Source: Exiguobacterium acetylicum (GTDB lineage Bacteria; Bacillota; Bacilli; Exiguobacteriales; Exiguobacteriaceae). Taken from it: a stretch of DNA of 64,000 bases. Where the stretch lies: NCBI RefSeq assembly GCF_022170825.1, contig NZ_CP081878.1, positions 2,010,001 through 2,074,000 on the forward strand, read 5' to 3'. The position numbers and the translations under genes are program-made. Of this stretch, positions 27,490 to 37,926 are shown piece after piece; positions within the stretch are counted from its first letter, which is position 1; every line of letters starts with the position of its first letter. Under the pieces are notes generated by a model. The model was not told the origin of the DNA, made no database searches, and was given only the letters and a program-made list of their open reading frames with translations.

Positions 27490-30400
27490 CGTTTAATCTC
27501 CTTTGGTTCTTCACTTAATGTACGTCGTGCCTCTTCTAGTTTAACGGATAACACTTCAGATATCCCGTTTTGCTGCATCGTAACGCCATATAGAACGTCT
27601 GCCGCCTCCATCGTCCCTTTCCGATGGGTGATGATGACGAACTGTGTATCGCGTGCTAGCTGATGGACGAACTCTCCAAATCGAGCGACGTTTGCTTCGT
27701 CAAGCGCTGCTTCGACCTCATCGAGCACACAGAATGGTACGGGGCGAGTCTTTAGAATCGCGAATAATAAGGCGATTGCCGTCAAGGCACGTTCTCCGCC
27801 TGATAAGAGCGACAGATTCTGCAACTTCTTCCCTGGTGGTTTCGCAACGATATCAATCCCACTCGTCAACAAATCACTTGGATCAACGAGGACTAGATCG
27901 GCTTCTCCGCCACCGAACAACTCGCGGAATGTTTCCCGGAAGTGCTCACGGACAGCATCATACGTTTGACGGAACAACCGAATGACTTCTCGGTCCATCT
28001 CTTCGATGACGCCATAGAGATCCGTTTTAGCAGCGACAAGATCATCACGTTGCGCTGATAGGAACGTAAACCGTTCATCGACTTCTGCGAATTCCTCAAT
28101 CGCACCGATGTTGACGATGCCAATCTCTTCAAGTTGGCGTTTAAGCAGGTGAATTTCTTCTTTCGCCTCTTCATACGGTAAATCGAGCGGTGCAATCAAC
28201 TCGAGCAGTAATCCCATCTCGTCGAGCATTTCTTGTCTTGTTTCAAGACGTGTACTCGTTTTTCCTTGCGCAAGACGCAGTTGCTCAAGCGTCTGTTTCG
28301 TCGTTTGTTGATCGTCTTTTGTCTTCGCTTCACGAATCCGGATCAATCGCAGAGATTCCGCCTGCACTTGAATCCGTTGTCCGATTGCGACGAGATCCGC
28401 CTCGACTTGTTGTTGTTTTTGCTCCTGTTCACGCTGTTCTGCGTGCAGAGCATCGATTTTCGCCTCATCGAATCCTTCGAGAACATGACGCAAGTCGCGT
28501 CGTTTATGTCCGCGTTCGAGTTTTGCGTGGCTCATCTGTTCCGTCAGACGTTCGATATCTTGAGTAAGCTGCGCTTGTTTCATTTGAATCGTCCGCTCTT
28601 CGAGAACCGCCTCAGCCTGTTCCTTCTTCAGTTCGTCCATCGTGACGGCACCACGGGCTTGGGCATCCTTCAGACGATCCAGAGCTTGTCTGAGCTCTAT
28701 TTGACGCGCCGTCCATGTCGCAATCTCGACTTCGGACGTCTCGATGATCCGACGTGCTTCTTGTTCTTGTTCAAGCACGCGTGCCATCTGCCGATCTTCA
28801 ACCGATAATTCAGACGTCATGACGGCGAGATGACGGTTGGCATCAGCTAACGTATCGCGCGACTGTTCCAGTTGTCCTTGTAATGTTTGGATTGTTTCCG
28901 TGCGCGTTCGTGCGGTAGCGTCAAGCGTCTGAATCGCCTCTCGAAGATCTTCTAAGCGGCGCATCTGCTCACGAATGACAGCTTGCCCACGCGTCAGTCC
29001 CTCTTTTAACTCTTCGAGCTCACGCGTTTGACTGAACAATGGTGTACCTTTTTTACGACTTCCGCCGGTCATCGTTCCGCCGACGTTAACGACGTCGCCT
29101 TCAAGCGTGACGAGACGATAACGATGGCCTGTCGAACGGGCAATTTGGTTTGCCTGTTCAAGCGACTCGACGACCAGTGTCGTCCCGAGTAAGTTCATCT
29201 TTAACTTCGTCAACGTCTCGTCGGTCGTCACGAGATCACTCGCAATCCCGACGAATCCAGACATTCCACCGACTTGCTCTCGCACCGAACGGTTAACTTC
29301 CCGCGCTTGAAGTGATGCGAGCGGCATGAACGTCGCGCGACCTGCATTTAATCGTCTGAGTTCCTGAATCAAACGACGACCGGTCGCATCGGTATCAACG
29401 ACGATATTTTGCATTGCTCCACCAAGCGCTGTTTCGATCGCCGCTTCAAAGCGCGCTGGTACCGAAATCAACTCCGCAACCGCTCCGTGGATTCCTGGAT
29501 GATGGTCCCGTTGTTTTAAGATTGTCTTAACGGCACCGAAATAGCCGCTATAATCCGCTTTGACGGATTCGAGGAACTCAATCCGGTCTTCCGTCTTATG
29601 GCGACGGCGTTCTAAATCAGCAACGGATTGTTCAACTTGACGTAATACGTGTTGTTGTTCGTTTCTCGCCGTAAGTGCCGTTGCCTCTTCCTCTGTTGCT
29701 TGATCCAGTTTCGTCCGAATCGAAGCAACGTCCGCTTCTAGTCGAGCGACGTCTTCTTCCAGCTGACGACGGGTCGACTGCTTCGAACCACTATCTGCCG
29801 TAAAGGTGCGTTGCTGTTCTTGCGCCTGTGCGAGATCTTGCTTCGCTCGATTGAAAGCGTTATTCGTCGCAGCCAACCGGCTTGCCACTTCAAAGGCTTC
29901 TGAGCGTAATTCCTCAGCTTCTTTATCAAAGTCACGATCTGTTTGCGTCAGCGCTTGATCAGCACGTTCTCGCTCAGCCGTGATCCGTGTTGCTTCCTGA
30001 TCGACTTCTGCTTGGCGTGCTTGAAGTGCTGCTAATTCTAATTCTAACTCTTTGACACGCTCTTCCATGACAGCGACTTCTTGCTCAAGTCGCTCCTTCG
30101 TCTCGGTACCATGTTTTTCACGCTCTTTTGCTAAGTTGAGCGCTCCCTGGATCTCGACGAGTCGAGTCGAGACATGTCGGAGTTGTTCTTGTAAGTCATT
30201 TTCGCGTTGTCGCTCTTCTTCGAGCGTCGTCTCTTGCGTCTCCCGCGAAACGATCGTCTCTTCGTAGGTCGTCTTTTGGAGCGCAAGTCGTTCTTCACAT
30301 TGCTCGATGTCATGCGCCAATGTTTCAAGTTCCGTCTGATACGTCGTGATTTCCTGTGCGAGAATGCCACGTTCTAATTCGTCATGACGTTCGCGAGCGA

Positions 30401-31049
30401 CGAGATACTCTTTTGCGAGCGCCGCTTGTTCGCGTAATGGCTCGATTCGACCACCAAGCTCATATAAAATATCATCGACACGTGATAGATTCGTTTCTGT
30501 ATCACTTAGTTTCCGTTCTGCTTGTTTCTTCCGGTGGCGGTATTTCAAGACGCCTGCTGCTTCCTCAATGACAGCACGACGTTCTTCCGGTTTCCCCGAA
30601 ATGACTTGTTCGACTCGTCCTTGTCCGATGATCGCAAACGCGTCACGGGACAGACCAGTGTCCATGAATAGATCGAGAACGTCCTTCAGGCGACATGGTT
30701 TTTTATTTAAAAAATAATCACTATCTCCATTGCGACTGACACGTCGCGTGACGCTAATCTCTTGATAAGGTAACGCGACCGTTCCTGACTCATTGTCTAA
30801 GACGAGTGTCACCTCAGCAAATTGTTTCCGATGTTCGGATAGACTACCAGCAAAAATGACATCTTCCATTTTTGCTCCACGCAGCGACTTCGCCGATTGT
30901 TCTCCGAGCACCCAGCGGACAGCGTCCGATATATTTGATTTCCCACTTCCGTTCGGTCCGACGACTGCCGTGACACCTGGAAGGAATTCTAGTTCAGTTC
31001 GACTAGCAAAAGATTTGAAGCCATTGATTTCAATTCGTTTTAAGTACAT
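27486..31049 (-). CDS. smc: Chromosome partition protein SMC
   Basis: 1187 residues from MYLKRIEINGFKSFASR. A GTG three codons earlier is possible, but GGGTGAT is better placed for this ATG. Walker A VGPNGSGKSNISDAVRWVLG, two long coiled coils, a hinge at about residues 500-680 (YSGYFGAVKTILKQRDHHPG onward), ABC signature LSLLSGGERALTAIAL, and Walker B PFCVLDEVEAALDEAN. With ScpAB it compacts and segregates the chromosome. In B. subtilis it directly follows rnc; here a divergent DUF1128 gene intervenes. Confidence 0.98.
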   Translation of the reverse strand: MYLKRIEINGFKSFASRTELEFLPGVTAVVGPNGSGKSNISDAVRWVLGEQSAKSLRGAKMEDVIFAGSLSEHRKQFAEVTLVLDNESGTVALPYQEISVTRRVSRNGDSDYFLNKKPCRLKDVLDLFMDTGLSRDAFAIIGQGRVEQVISGKPEERRAVIEEAAGVLKYRHRKKQAERKLSDTETNLSRVDDILYELGGRIEPLREQAALAKEYLVARERHDELERGILAQEITTYQTELETLAHDIEQCEERLALQKTTYEETIVSRETQETTLEEERQRENDLQEQLRHVSTRLVEIQGALNLAKEREKHGTETKERLEQEVAVMEERVKELELELAALQARQAEVDQEATRITAERERADQALTQTDRDFDKEAEELRSEAFEVASRLAATNNAFNRAKQDLAQAQEQQRTFTADSGSKQSTRRQLEEDVARLEADVASIRTKLDQATEEEATALTARNEQQHVLRQVEQSVADLERRRHKTEDRIEFLESVKADYSGYFGAVKTILKQRDHHPGIHGAVAELISVPARFEAAIETALGGAMQNIVVDTDATGRRLIQELRRLNAGRATFMPLASLQAREVNRSVREQVGGMSGFVGIASDLVTTDETLTKLKMNLLGTTLVVESLEQANQIARSTGHRYRLVTLEGDVVNVGGTMTGGSRKKGTPLFSQTRELEELKEGLTRGQAVIREQMRRLEDLREAIQTLDATARTRTETIQTLQGQLEQSRDTLADANRHLAVMTSELSVEDRQMARVLEQEQEARRIIETSEVEIATWTARQIELRQALDRLKDAQARGAVTMDELKKEQAEAVLEERTIQMKQAQLTQDIERLTEQMSHAKLERGHKRRDLRHVLEGFDEAKIDALHAEQREQEQKQQQVEADLVAIGQRIQVQAESLRLIRIREAKTKDDQQTTKQTLEQLRLAQGKTSTRLETRQEMLDEMGLLLELIAPLDLPYEEAKEEIHLLKRQLEEIGIVNIGAIEEFAEVDERFTFLSAQRDDLVAAKTDLYGVIEEMDREVIRLFRQTYDAVREHFRETFRELFGGGEADLVLVDPSDLLTSGIDIVAKPPGKKLQNLSLLSGGERALTAIALLFAILKTRPVPFCVLDEVEAALDEANVARFGEFVHQLARDTQFVIITHRKGTMEAADVLYGVTMQQNGISEVLSVKLEEARRTLSEEPKEIKR

Positions 31050-31090
31050 CTTGATCACCCGTATGTTTAAATTTCTTTTGAATTTCTTTC

Positions 31091-31119
31091 AGTTTACCAT
31101 AGCCGAAACGCTAGCAACA
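31091..31119 (-). promoter_or_regulatory. Candidate smc promoter with extended -10
   Basis: Minus strand TGGTAAACT forms an extended -10 (TG-N-TAAACT) about 40 bases before the smc ATG; the -35 is poor. smc needs a promoter here because the upstream neighbour is on the other strand. Confidence 0.4.
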
Positions 31120-31175
31120 TGATAGGTTTTAAGGTAGTATCACGCGAAACAAGAAGAAGAGGAGCGAATAACACG

Positions 31176-31376
31176 ATGACAATTGAACAAATGATTGAAG
31201 CGATCTTAGATAAATTGAACATCATCAATAAAGGGGTCATTAAAGCAGACCAGTTCGACGGCTCAAAAAACGAAGACTTAAAAGAGATTTATGAGTTCGT
31301 CATGATGCGAGACTCGTTGTCTCTCGCAGAAGTTGACGCAATCGTCGACGAATTGAAATCCCTTAAGACTGTCTAA
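31176..31376 (+). CDS. DUF1128 family protein (YfkK-like)
   Basis: 66 residues from MTIEQMIEAILDKLNIINKG; the upstream open codons are not protein-like, and GAGGAG precedes this ATG by 11 bases. The sequence EIYEFVMMRDSLSLAEVDAI matches the small DUF1128 family of Bacillales (B. subtilis YfkK). Acidic, helical, no membrane segment; function unknown. It lies on the plus strand between rnc and smc and ends at a bidirectional terminator. Confidence 0.85.
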   Translation: MTIEQMIEAILDKLNIINKGVIKADQFDGSKNEDLKEIYEFVMMRDSLSLAEVDAIVDELKSLKTV

Positions 31377-31393
31377 TTGAGCGAGCATCACAC

Positions 31394-31445
31394 GATAAAA
31401 GCCGATCATCTCTCACGCGTTTAAGAGATGGTCGGCTTTTTGTTG
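31394..31445. terminator. Bidirectional terminator between the DUF1128 gene and rnc
   Basis: Stem of 17 bp with one mismatch (arms 31397-31413 and 31424-31440), A run on one side and TTTTTGTTG on the other. It serves the plus-strand DUF1128 gene and the convergent fapR-rnc operon. Confidence 0.88.
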
Positions 31446-31446
31446 T

Positions 31447-32217
31447 TTAAAATTGTTTCTTTAATTCAAGTAAGGCTTGTTTTGCCGCCTGTTGTTCTGC
31501 CTCTTTTTTCGACCGCCCTGTCCCGATGCCTTCGAGTTCATCGGCGACTTGGACACGGGAGATGAACTCCCGACTATGCGCTGGACCGCGTTCTTCGATG
31601 ATTTCATACTCAATGACACCTAGACCGACACGTTGAATGGCTTCTTGTAATTGACTCTTAAAATCCGTCTGCTCTTCGAAGAAGCCTGTCGCCACTTTCG
31701 GAAAAACCGCTTCGGCGAGGAATCGTTCGGCTGCTTCGATACCTTGATCGAGATACAAGGCCCCAATGAAGGATTCGAAGACATCCGCAAGCAAGGCTGG
31801 ACGGTTCCGACCACCGGTCAGTTCTTCCCCCTTACCTAACAGAATCATATCGGAAAACTGATAGTGATTCGCAAATTGGACGAGTGACGGTTCGCAGACG
31901 ATCGCCGCTCGCAATTTCGTTAATTCCCCCTCGGAACGTTCCGGGTAGTGTTCGAATAGATAGCGTGATACCGTCAACTCTAGGACCGCATCCCCTAAAA
32001 ATTCAAGGCGTTCGTTATCTCCTTCAGACTCACGTTGTTCATTGACGAACGAAGAGTGCGTGAAGGCTTGTTTCAATAGTTCGACATTGGAAAATGTGAT
32101 GTTAAGACGCTCTTGTAACGCTTCGAATTTCTGCTCGATTTGAGCGAGCGTTCGTGCATCTTTGCGTCGTTTGACATAAGGTCCTTTTCGGACACGACGT
32201 CCTTTTTGATTCGTCAT
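31447..32217 (-). CDS. rnc: Ribonuclease III
   Basis: 256 residues from [12 protein letters not shown] (AGGAGG just upstream; the nine-codon extension covers a hairpin). Catalytic signature [14 protein letters not shown], then the [15 protein letters not shown] acidic site, and a C-terminal double-stranded RNA-binding domain ([11 protein letters not shown] to [20 protein letters not shown]). It processes rRNA and double-stranded RNA. Last gene of the fapR lipid operon. Confidence 0.98.
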   Translation of the reverse strand: MTNQKGRRVRKGPYVKRRKDARTLAQIEQKFEALQERLNITFSNVELLKQAFTHSSFVNEQRESEGDNERLEFLGDAVLELTVSRYLFEHYPERSEGELTKLRAAIVCEPSLVQFANHYQFSDMILLGKGEELTGGRNRPALLADVFESFIGALYLDQGIEAAERFLAEAVFPKVATGFFEEQTDFKSQLQEAIQRVGLGVIEYEIIEERGPAHSREFISRVQVADELEGIGTGRSKKEAEQQAAKQALLELKKQF

Positions 32218-32235
32218 AGTTCCTCCTAAACAGCT

Positions 32236-32263
32236 AAAGCCCACCGCAAAATGCGGTGGGTCA
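32236..32263 (-). terminator. Hairpin between acpP and rnc (weak terminator or processing site)
   Basis: 9-bp GC-rich perfect stem CCCACCGCA/TGCGGTGGG (32240-32248 and 32252-32260), three-base loop, followed on the minus strand by CTTTAGCTG, a poor T tract. It may partly terminate after the highly expressed acpP, or stabilise its message. Confidence 0.55.
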
Positions 32264-32273
32264 GCTTCAATGA

Positions 32274-32513
32274 TCAGACTTGTGTTTCGATGTAGCTAAC
32301 GACATCGCCGACAGTCTTCAAGTTTTCTGCTTGCTCATCTTCGATCGTGATTTCGAACTTGTCTTCTAAGTCCATGACGAGTTCCATAACTTCTAGAGAG
32401 TCAGCACCGAGGTCGTCTTTGAACGATTTATCGAGTGTGATTTCACTTTGTTCTTTTCCTAATTTTTCTGCGATTGCTTCTTGTACGTCTACTAAGATTT
32501 GTTCTTTTGTCAT
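32274..32513 (-). CDS. acpP: Acyl carrier protein
   Basis: 79 residues from [13 protein letters not shown], with GGAGG upstream; the longer frame is rejected. The phosphopantetheine serine lies in [14 protein letters not shown]. Strongly acidic four-helix protein that carries growing acyl chains in fatty acid and phospholipid synthesis. Preceded by fabG. Confidence 0.98.
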   Translation of the reverse strand: MTKEQILVDVQEAIAEKLGKEQSEITLDKSFKDDLGADSLEVMELVMDLEDKFEITIEDEQAENLKTVGDVVSYIETQV

Positions 32514-32583
32514 TTTAAAATCCCTCCATGAGTTGAGTATATAAGATGATTGCCAATTTGGCAAAGTACTACCGTTACTTATG

Positions 32584-33315
32584 TTACATCGTCATGCCGC
32601 CATCAACGGCAAGTGTTTGACCAGTGATGTAACGCGCTTCATCTGAAGCGATGAAACTGACGAGTGAAGCGATATCCTCCGTTTGACCGAAGCGTTTCAA
32701 CGGAATTTGCCCAAGTGACAGGTTCCGCTGTTCTTCCGTCAATTCATCCGTCATGTCCGTTTCGATGAATCCCGGACAGATCGCATTGACTGTGACGCCT
32801 TTACTAGCGAGTTCACGTGCGACGGATTTCGTCAGCCCGATCAGTCCCGCTTTTGCTGCGACATAGTTGGCTTGCCCCGGATTGCCGGAAATACCGACGA
32901 CCGACGCGATATTGATAATACGACCGCTTGTTTTTAACAACGGACGTGTCGCCGCTTGTGTGACAAGGAACGCTCCTTTGAGGTTCGTATCGATGACAGC
33001 ATCAAAATCCGCTTCCTTCATGCGCATTAATAAGCCATCACGCGTGATGCCGGCATTATTGACGACACAATCCAGTTGACCGAACGTGTCGATCGTCTGT
33101 TTGATCATCTGCTTGACGGCATCCACTTCAGCGACATTCGCTTGAATCGCGAGTGCTTCGCCGCCTGCTTCTTTGATCTCACGGACGACAGCTTCCGCCT
33201 TGTCCGTACTTCCTGCATAGTTGACGACAACACGGAAACCGTCTGTTGCCAATCGCTTTGCGATGGCAGCACCGATTCCACGCGATGCGCCTGTGACGAG
33301 TGCTACTTTACTCAA
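32584..33315 (-). CDS. fabG: 3-oxoacyl-ACP reductase FabG
   Basis: 243 residues. SDR cofactor motif [21 protein letters not shown] motif, and the Ser-Tyr-Lys catalytic set in [15 protein letters not shown] and [15 protein letters not shown]. It reduces 3-oxoacyl-ACP with NADPH. The start overlaps the fabD stop by four bases. Confidence 0.98.
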   Translation of the reverse strand: MSKVALVTGASRGIGAAIAKRLATDGFRVVVNYAGSTDKAEAVVREIKEAGGEALAIQANVAEVDAVKQMIKQTIDTFGQLDCVVNNAGITRDGLLMRMKEADFDAVIDTNLKGAFLVTQAATRPLLKTSGRIINIASVVGISGNPGQANYVAAKAGLIGLTKSVARELASKGVTVNAICPGFIETDMTDELTEEQRNLSLGQIPLKRFGQTEDIASLVSFIASDEARYITGQTLAVDGGMTM

Positions 33316-34232
33316 CGAATTCCCTCCGCTTCCAATTGCTCAAGTGTCGTGATGCTGATGATCTTCGCATCTTTTTTGATTCGTTTCACGAGACCGCTAA
33401 GCGGAGACGACGGACCAAACTCGATGAACGTATCGGCACCTTCTTCGATCAGACGCTCAACACATGATTCGAATCGAACAGGCGAGTAAAGCTGTTGGAC
33501 GAGCAAACGAATCAATTCATCCGGTTGATCGTGGAACGCACTGTCGACGTTCGAGATGAACTTCGTCTTCGCCGTTTCAAACGGTGACGAGACGAGAATG
33601 TCTTCGAATCGTGGTGCGAATGGTGTCATGAGCGACGAGTGGAACGCACCCGATACATCGAGTGGTAAAACACGTTTTGCTCCAAGTTCTTTTAACTTCG
33701 CTGTGGCAGATTCAACCGCTGCGATTTGTCCTGAGATGACGAATTGTCCAGGACAGTTGTAGTTAGCGATTTGAACGATTTCTCCCGTTGCCGCAATTGA
33801 TTCGACCGCGTGATGCGCTGCCTCAACATCATTCATGCCGATGACCGCCGCCATCGTTCCGCCTGTGACTTGGTTCATGAGTTTTCCGCGTTCGCGGACG
33901 AGATAGACGGCTTCAGACGGTGTGATGACAGAAGCTGCGACTAGCGCGCTGTACTCTCCGACACTGTGTCCGAGTACAAAATCAGGTGTATGTCCTTGTG
34001 ATGCATACTGCTGTGCGAGTAGAGCACTATGTGCGACGATGGCTGGTTGAGCGATATCCGTCGCTTTCAATTCATCCTTCGTTCCTGTCGTCATCAGCGT
34101 CGTCAGGTCCAGACCAATTCGCGTTCCGAGGTCAGCGAGTGCTTGGCGTGTCTCTTCTTGCGTGATGAGCGTCTGTCCCATTCCAGGAGTTTGCGACCCT
34201 TGTCCTGGAAACATCCAAACTGTTTTCCCCAT
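33312..34232 (-). CDS. fabD: Malonyl-CoA:ACP transacylase FabD
   Basis: 306 residues. N-terminal [16 protein letters not shown], the nucleophile serine in [14 protein letters not shown], and the downstream His in [11 protein letters not shown]. It moves malonyl from CoA to ACP. Located between plsX and fabG in the FapR regulon operon. Confidence 0.97.
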   Translation of the reverse strand: MGKTVWMFPGQGSQTPGMGQTLITQEETRQALADLGTRIGLDLTTLMTTGTKDELKATDIAQPAIVAHSALLAQQYASQGHTPDFVLGHSVGEYSALVAASVITPSEAVYLVRERGKLMNQVTGGTMAAVIGMNDVEAAHHAVESIAATGEIVQIANYNCPGQFVISGQIAAVESATAKLKELGAKRVLPLDVSGAFHSSLMTPFAPRFEDILVSSPFETAKTKFISNVDSAFHDQPDELIRLLVQQLYSPVRFESCVERLIEEGADTFIEFGPSSPLSGLVKRIKKDAKIISITTLEQLEAEGIR

Positions 34233-34248
34233 CTCGTCTCACTCCTTT

Positions 34249-35244
34249 TTAACGTGCTTCAGTTGCTTTCGCTTGAACGATTTTGGAAACGACGTCTTGT
34301 TCGACCATCTTTTCTGCCTGAGCAAGCGCCCGGCTAAACGCATAAGCATTACTTGAACCATGCGCTTTGATGACCGGCGCCGCAATCCCAAATAATCCAG
34401 CCCCACCATATTCTTCATAGGCGAGCAACTGCTTCATTTTTTTCAACTTCGGTTTTAGTACGAGAGCGGCGAGCTTTGATGTCCAAGAGCTCATGAATTG
34501 TTCCTTCATCACACCCATGATCATGCTTGCTGCACCTTCTGTACTTTTAAGTAACGTATTACCGGCAAAACCTTCCGTGACGATGACATCGACGTCACCG
34601 CTCATCGCTTCTCTCGCCTCGACGTTCCCAACGAAATGAATCGGGGCTGTCTCAAGTAGCGGATACGTTTCCTTCGTCAGCGCATTCCCTTTACCGGCTT
34701 CTGATCCGATATTGAGGAGTCCGACTTTCGGACGCGTGATGCCGCGAACTTGTTCTGCGTAGACAGAACCCATGATGGCATAATCAAGCAAATGCTCTGC
34801 CTTCGCATCTGGGTTAGCGCCAACATCTAAGATGACGACACCTTTCCCATTACGTGTCGGGAAGGTCGGGGCCAGTGCAGGACGGTCAACCCCTTCGATA
34901 CGACCGATGACGAACAATCCGGCAGTCATGAGCGCTCCCGTGTTGCCTGCTGAAATCAAGGCATCTGCTTCTCCCGATTTCACCAGGTTTGCAGCCACAA
35001 CGAGTGAGCTATCTTTCTTGCGGCGAATCGCACGTACCGGTTCATCTTCTCCGGTGATGACGGATGCCGCGTGGACGATCGTCACGCGCGGATCCTCGAT
35101 TGTGTATGAGCGTAACTTCAACTCATCTCCGACTAATCGGATATCGATGTTTTCCTTTGGACGTTCTGCCAAGTAGGCAACGACCCCTTCTACGATGGCA
35201 CGGGGTGCGTGATCGCCCCCCATGGCGTCAACTGCTAAAATCAT
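34249..35244 (-). CDS. plsX: Phosphate acyltransferase PlsX
   Basis: 331 residues. [37 protein letters not shown] and [16 protein letters not shown] are the PlsX signatures. It makes acyl-phosphate from acyl-ACP for PlsY, starting phospholipid synthesis at the membrane surface. The start overlaps the fapR stop. Confidence 0.98.
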   Translation of the reverse strand: MILAVDAMGGDHAPRAIVEGVVAYLAERPKENIDIRLVGDELKLRSYTIEDPRVTIVHAASVITGEDEPVRAIRRKKDSSLVVAANLVKSGEADALISAGNTGALMTAGLFVIGRIEGVDRPALAPTFPTRNGKGVVILDVGANPDAKAEHLLDYAIMGSVYAEQVRGITRPKVGLLNIGSEAGKGNALTKETYPLLETAPIHFVGNVEAREAMSGDVDVIVTEGFAGNTLLKSTEGAASMIMGVMKEQFMSSWTSKLAALVLKPKLKKMKQLLAYEEYGGAGLFGIAAPVIKAHGSSNAYAFSRALAQAEKMVEQDVVSKIVQAKATEAR

Positions 35245-35810
35245 TTCGATTCCTCCTTACTACTTCGATACACCGTAAATTCGCCAATGAAGACACATTC
35301 TTCACCGACATAACTCTCTACCGTGATGTCAGAACGTCCATCTTGACGATGCGAACTGACGAATGCCTTCGCAACGACGCGTTCCCCGACGTGAACGGAG
35401 CGTGTGAACTGGACGTTCGCACGTGTCGTCAACGCGAGTTCATCGTCGATGAGCGCAATCGCAAGCGAGTTTGCCTGCGCGAACAAAATATGTCCGCGGG
35501 CGATCGCATTTCGACTAAACGCATGTTCCGGCAAAATCTCAAGGATTGAGATAGCAGATGTATCGAGCTTCAGGTCAATCATATCACCAATGACTTCATT
35601 TTCAGTCAACGTACGCACATCATCGAGGCGTTCGGTCGCGACATGTTTAATTCGCTCCCGTAATTCTGGAATCTTTAATTCCATCCGGTCCAGACGAATC
35701 GTCTGGATACTAACACGAAATCGTGTTGCCAGCGCTTCATCCGTGATGAACGGATTTTGCTCGATCGTCTGTAATAACTCTTGCTGTCTTTCTTTTTTAG
35801 GTACCCGCAT
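35241..35810 (-). CDS. fapR: Fatty acid biosynthesis repressor FapR
   Basis: 189 residues from [19 protein letters not shown] (GGAGG seven bases upstream). N-terminal DeoR-like helix-turn-helix ([20 protein letters not shown]), then a hotdog-fold effector domain ([37 protein letters not shown]). FapR binds malonyl-CoA and then releases its operators. Its own promoter carries a FapR operator, so the operon is autoregulated. Confidence 0.97.
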   Translation of the reverse strand: MRVPKKERQQELLQTIEQNPFITDEALATRFRVSIQTIRLDRMELKIPELRERIKHVATERLDDVRTLTENEVIGDMIDLKLDTSAISILEILPEHAFSRNAIARGHILFAQANSLAIALIDDELALTTRANVQFTRSVHVGERVVAKAFVSSHRQDGRSDITVESYVGEECVFIGEFTVYRSSKEESK

Positions 35811-35842
35811 GTATGTTCCTCCCACAAGAAGGATGACCACTA

Positions 35843-35859
35843 TTATTACCTGGTACTAA
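35843..35859. promoter_or_regulatory. FapR operator
   Basis: Minus strand TTAGTACCAGGTAATAA, an inverted repeat with one mismatch between arms, matching the FapR box (TTAGTACC-N-GGTACTAA type). It overlaps the expected transcription start, just below the -10. Confidence 0.88.
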
Positions 35860-35863
35860 CAGT

Positions 35864-35892
35864 AGTATATATCCCTTGTTGTTCACTTTCAA
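35864..35892 (-). promoter_or_regulatory. Sigma-A promoter of fapR-plsX-fabD-fabG-acpP-rnc
   Basis: Minus strand TTGAAA, 17-bp spacer, TATACT, placed right after the recG stop. The FapR operator abuts it downstream. Confidence 0.85.
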
Positions 35893-35895
35893 GTA

Positions 35896-37926
35896 TTATT
35901 CGATTCTTTCTCCTTCAAGCAACCCTTGGCGTTCGATAAATTCACGCAAGACACTGTATTCTTGTGCTTGCCAAAAGGCATCCGATCGCAGTAATCGGAC
36001 CGCGTCCTGCCGTGCCGTCTCCATGACTTGTATATCGAGCGCCGGATCGGTCAAGACGAATCGCGGTAAACCACTCTGTTCGGTTCCAAAGAAATTACCG
36101 GCACCACGTAGCTTTAAATCTTTCTCGGCTAATTTAAAGCCGTCGTTCGTTTCCGTCATCGTTTTGATGCGTTCTTTACCCGTGTCAGAAGATGGGTCAG
36201 CAATCAGAATACAATAAGACTGGGCATCTCCTCGTCCAACGCGCCCTCTCAACTGGTGCAGTTGGGCGAGTCCGAAACGTTCCGCATCATGAATGACGAT
36301 GATTGATGCATTCGGAACGTTTACGCCGACCTCGACGACTGTCGTCGAAACAAGGATCTGAACAGCGTTTTCCTTGAATGCCTGCATGACATCATCTTTT
36401 TCGGAAGACGTCAGTCGTCCATGCATCAAACCGACTTGATACGGTTCGAACCGTTCGGTCAGTATCGCATGTAATTCAATCGCATTTTGAACCTCAAGTG
36501 ATTCGGATTCCTCGATCAATGGCGTGATGACGTAGGCTTGTCGTCCTTGCGACAATTCTTTCTCGACGAACCCGAAGACGCGCTCCATCTGTTGCGGCTT
36601 CGCCCAGTAGGTCTCGATTTCCTTTCGTCCCGCCGGCATCTCATCGATGATCGAAACATCCATATCGCCGAAGACCGATATCGCAAGCGTACGCGGAATC
36701 GGTGTTGCTGTCATATATAATACATCTGCTTGTTCTGCTTTTGCCCGCAGACGTTTTCGTTGTTCGACACCGAATCGATGTTGTTCATCGGTGATGACGA
36801 GATGTAATGCCTTGAACTGGACGGTATCTTGAATCAGTGCATGTGTCCCGACTAAGACATCAATCTCTCCCGTTACGAGCGCTTCTAGTAAATGCACCCG
36901 TGCTTTTCCTTTAACGGAGCTTGTCAGTAAACCGACGCGAATCCCGAGCGGTTCAAGCAATGGAGCAAGCGACGCCGCATGCTGTTCTGCTAAAATTTCT
37001 GTCGGCACCATTAAAGCACCTTGTTTTCCGGCACGAACCGTCGCAAATAGCGCAATCGCTGCGATGACAGTCTTTCCGCTTCCAACGTCCCCTTGCAACA
37101 GTCGGTTCATCCGTTCGCCACGTCCGATATCGTCTAAGATTTCTTTTGTCACGCGCTGTTGCGCACCTGTCAGTGGAAACGGTAGACTCTGGATGAAATT
37201 CGCTATATCCGCTTCATGTAGCGGTAAGGCAATCCCTTGACCTTTTCGTCGTCCAAGACGCAACGCCTGTAACTTCAGCTGAAAATAAAGACACTCCTCA
37301 TAGACATAACTCCGACGAGCAGCCGTTAACTCTTTTCGATTCGTCGGGAAATGGAGTGCCTTCAGCATCGTCATCCGGTCTTGCAATCGGTATGTCTTGC
37401 GAATGCTGTCAGGAATCCGCTCACCTAACGTCTCCGTCTCTTTAAATGCTAAATCAACGACACGACGGAACGTCTTCATCCGCATATCGCCACGTAACGA
37501 ATAGACCGGTGTCAATTCACCTTCGATCGCTCCAAATTGCAACTCCGTCGCAGAGATCGTCATCCGGTGTAAATCCCATTTGCCGCTGACCGTCACTTCT
37601 GCTCCGAGTTGCAGTTGGTCTTTGTAAAATGCTCGGTTGAACATCGTTACGGTCACACTATACCGTTCTTCGACGAGCAAGCGGAACGTCAACCGGTTCT
37701 TCCCTTTTCCGTAATAGCGCACAAGCGGTTCGGACTGGACTTGCCCCGTGAATTTAACTTTATCCTCATGAATCGCTTCCGTTAGACTTCCCGTCACGAA
37801 ATCGTCATAACGAAACGGGACGTGCTCAAGCACGTCCGCAACGGTGAGAATATTCATCTCTTCTAGTTTTTTCGCCAAATCCCGTCCGACACCTTTTAAT
37901 GTCTTGACGTCACGTGATGGATTCAT
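35896..37926 (-). CDS. recG: ATP-dependent DNA helicase RecG
   Basis: 676 residues. N-terminal wedge OB domain (LEHVPFRYDDF, VKFTGQVQSEPLVRYYGKGK), then SF2 helicase motifs: Walker A LLQGDVGSGKTVIA, DEQHRFG, TATPIPRT and QLRGRVGRG. It reverses stalled forks and migrates Holliday junctions. Its start overlaps the sdaAA end by 17 bases, with a GGAGAG inside sdaAA as its SD. Confidence 0.98.
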   Translation of the reverse strand: MNPSRDVKTLKGVGRDLAKKLEEMNILTVADVLEHVPFRYDDFVTGSLTEAIHEDKVKFTGQVQSEPLVRYYGKGKNRLTFRLLVEERYSVTVTMFNRAFYKDQLQLGAEVTVSGKWDLHRMTISATELQFGAIEGELTPVYSLRGDMRMKTFRRVVDLAFKETETLGERIPDSIRKTYRLQDRMTMLKALHFPTNRKELTAARRSYVYEECLYFQLKLQALRLGRRKGQGIALPLHEADIANFIQSLPFPLTGAQQRVTKEILDDIGRGERMNRLLQGDVGSGKTVIAAIALFATVRAGKQGALMVPTEILAEQHAASLAPLLEPLGIRVGLLTSSVKGKARVHLLEALVTGEIDVLVGTHALIQDTVQFKALHLVITDEQHRFGVEQRKRLRAKAEQADVLYMTATPIPRTLAISVFGDMDVSIIDEMPAGRKEIETYWAKPQQMERVFGFVEKELSQGRQAYVITPLIEESESLEVQNAIELHAILTERFEPYQVGLMHGRLTSSEKDDVMQAFKENAVQILVSTTVVEVGVNVPNASIIVIHDAERFGLAQLHQLRGRVGRGDAQSYCILIADPSSDTGKERIKTMTETNDGFKLAEKDLKLRGAGNFFGTEQSGLPRFVLTDPALDIQVMETARQDAVRLLRSDAFWQAQEYSVLREFIERQGLLEGERIE

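Noticed and set aside
28233..28808. 191-codon plus-strand open frame inside smc
   Set aside because: Composition (runs of Phe, Leu, Arg) is what the complement of Glu/Lys/Arg-rich coiled-coil codons gives. No start signals.
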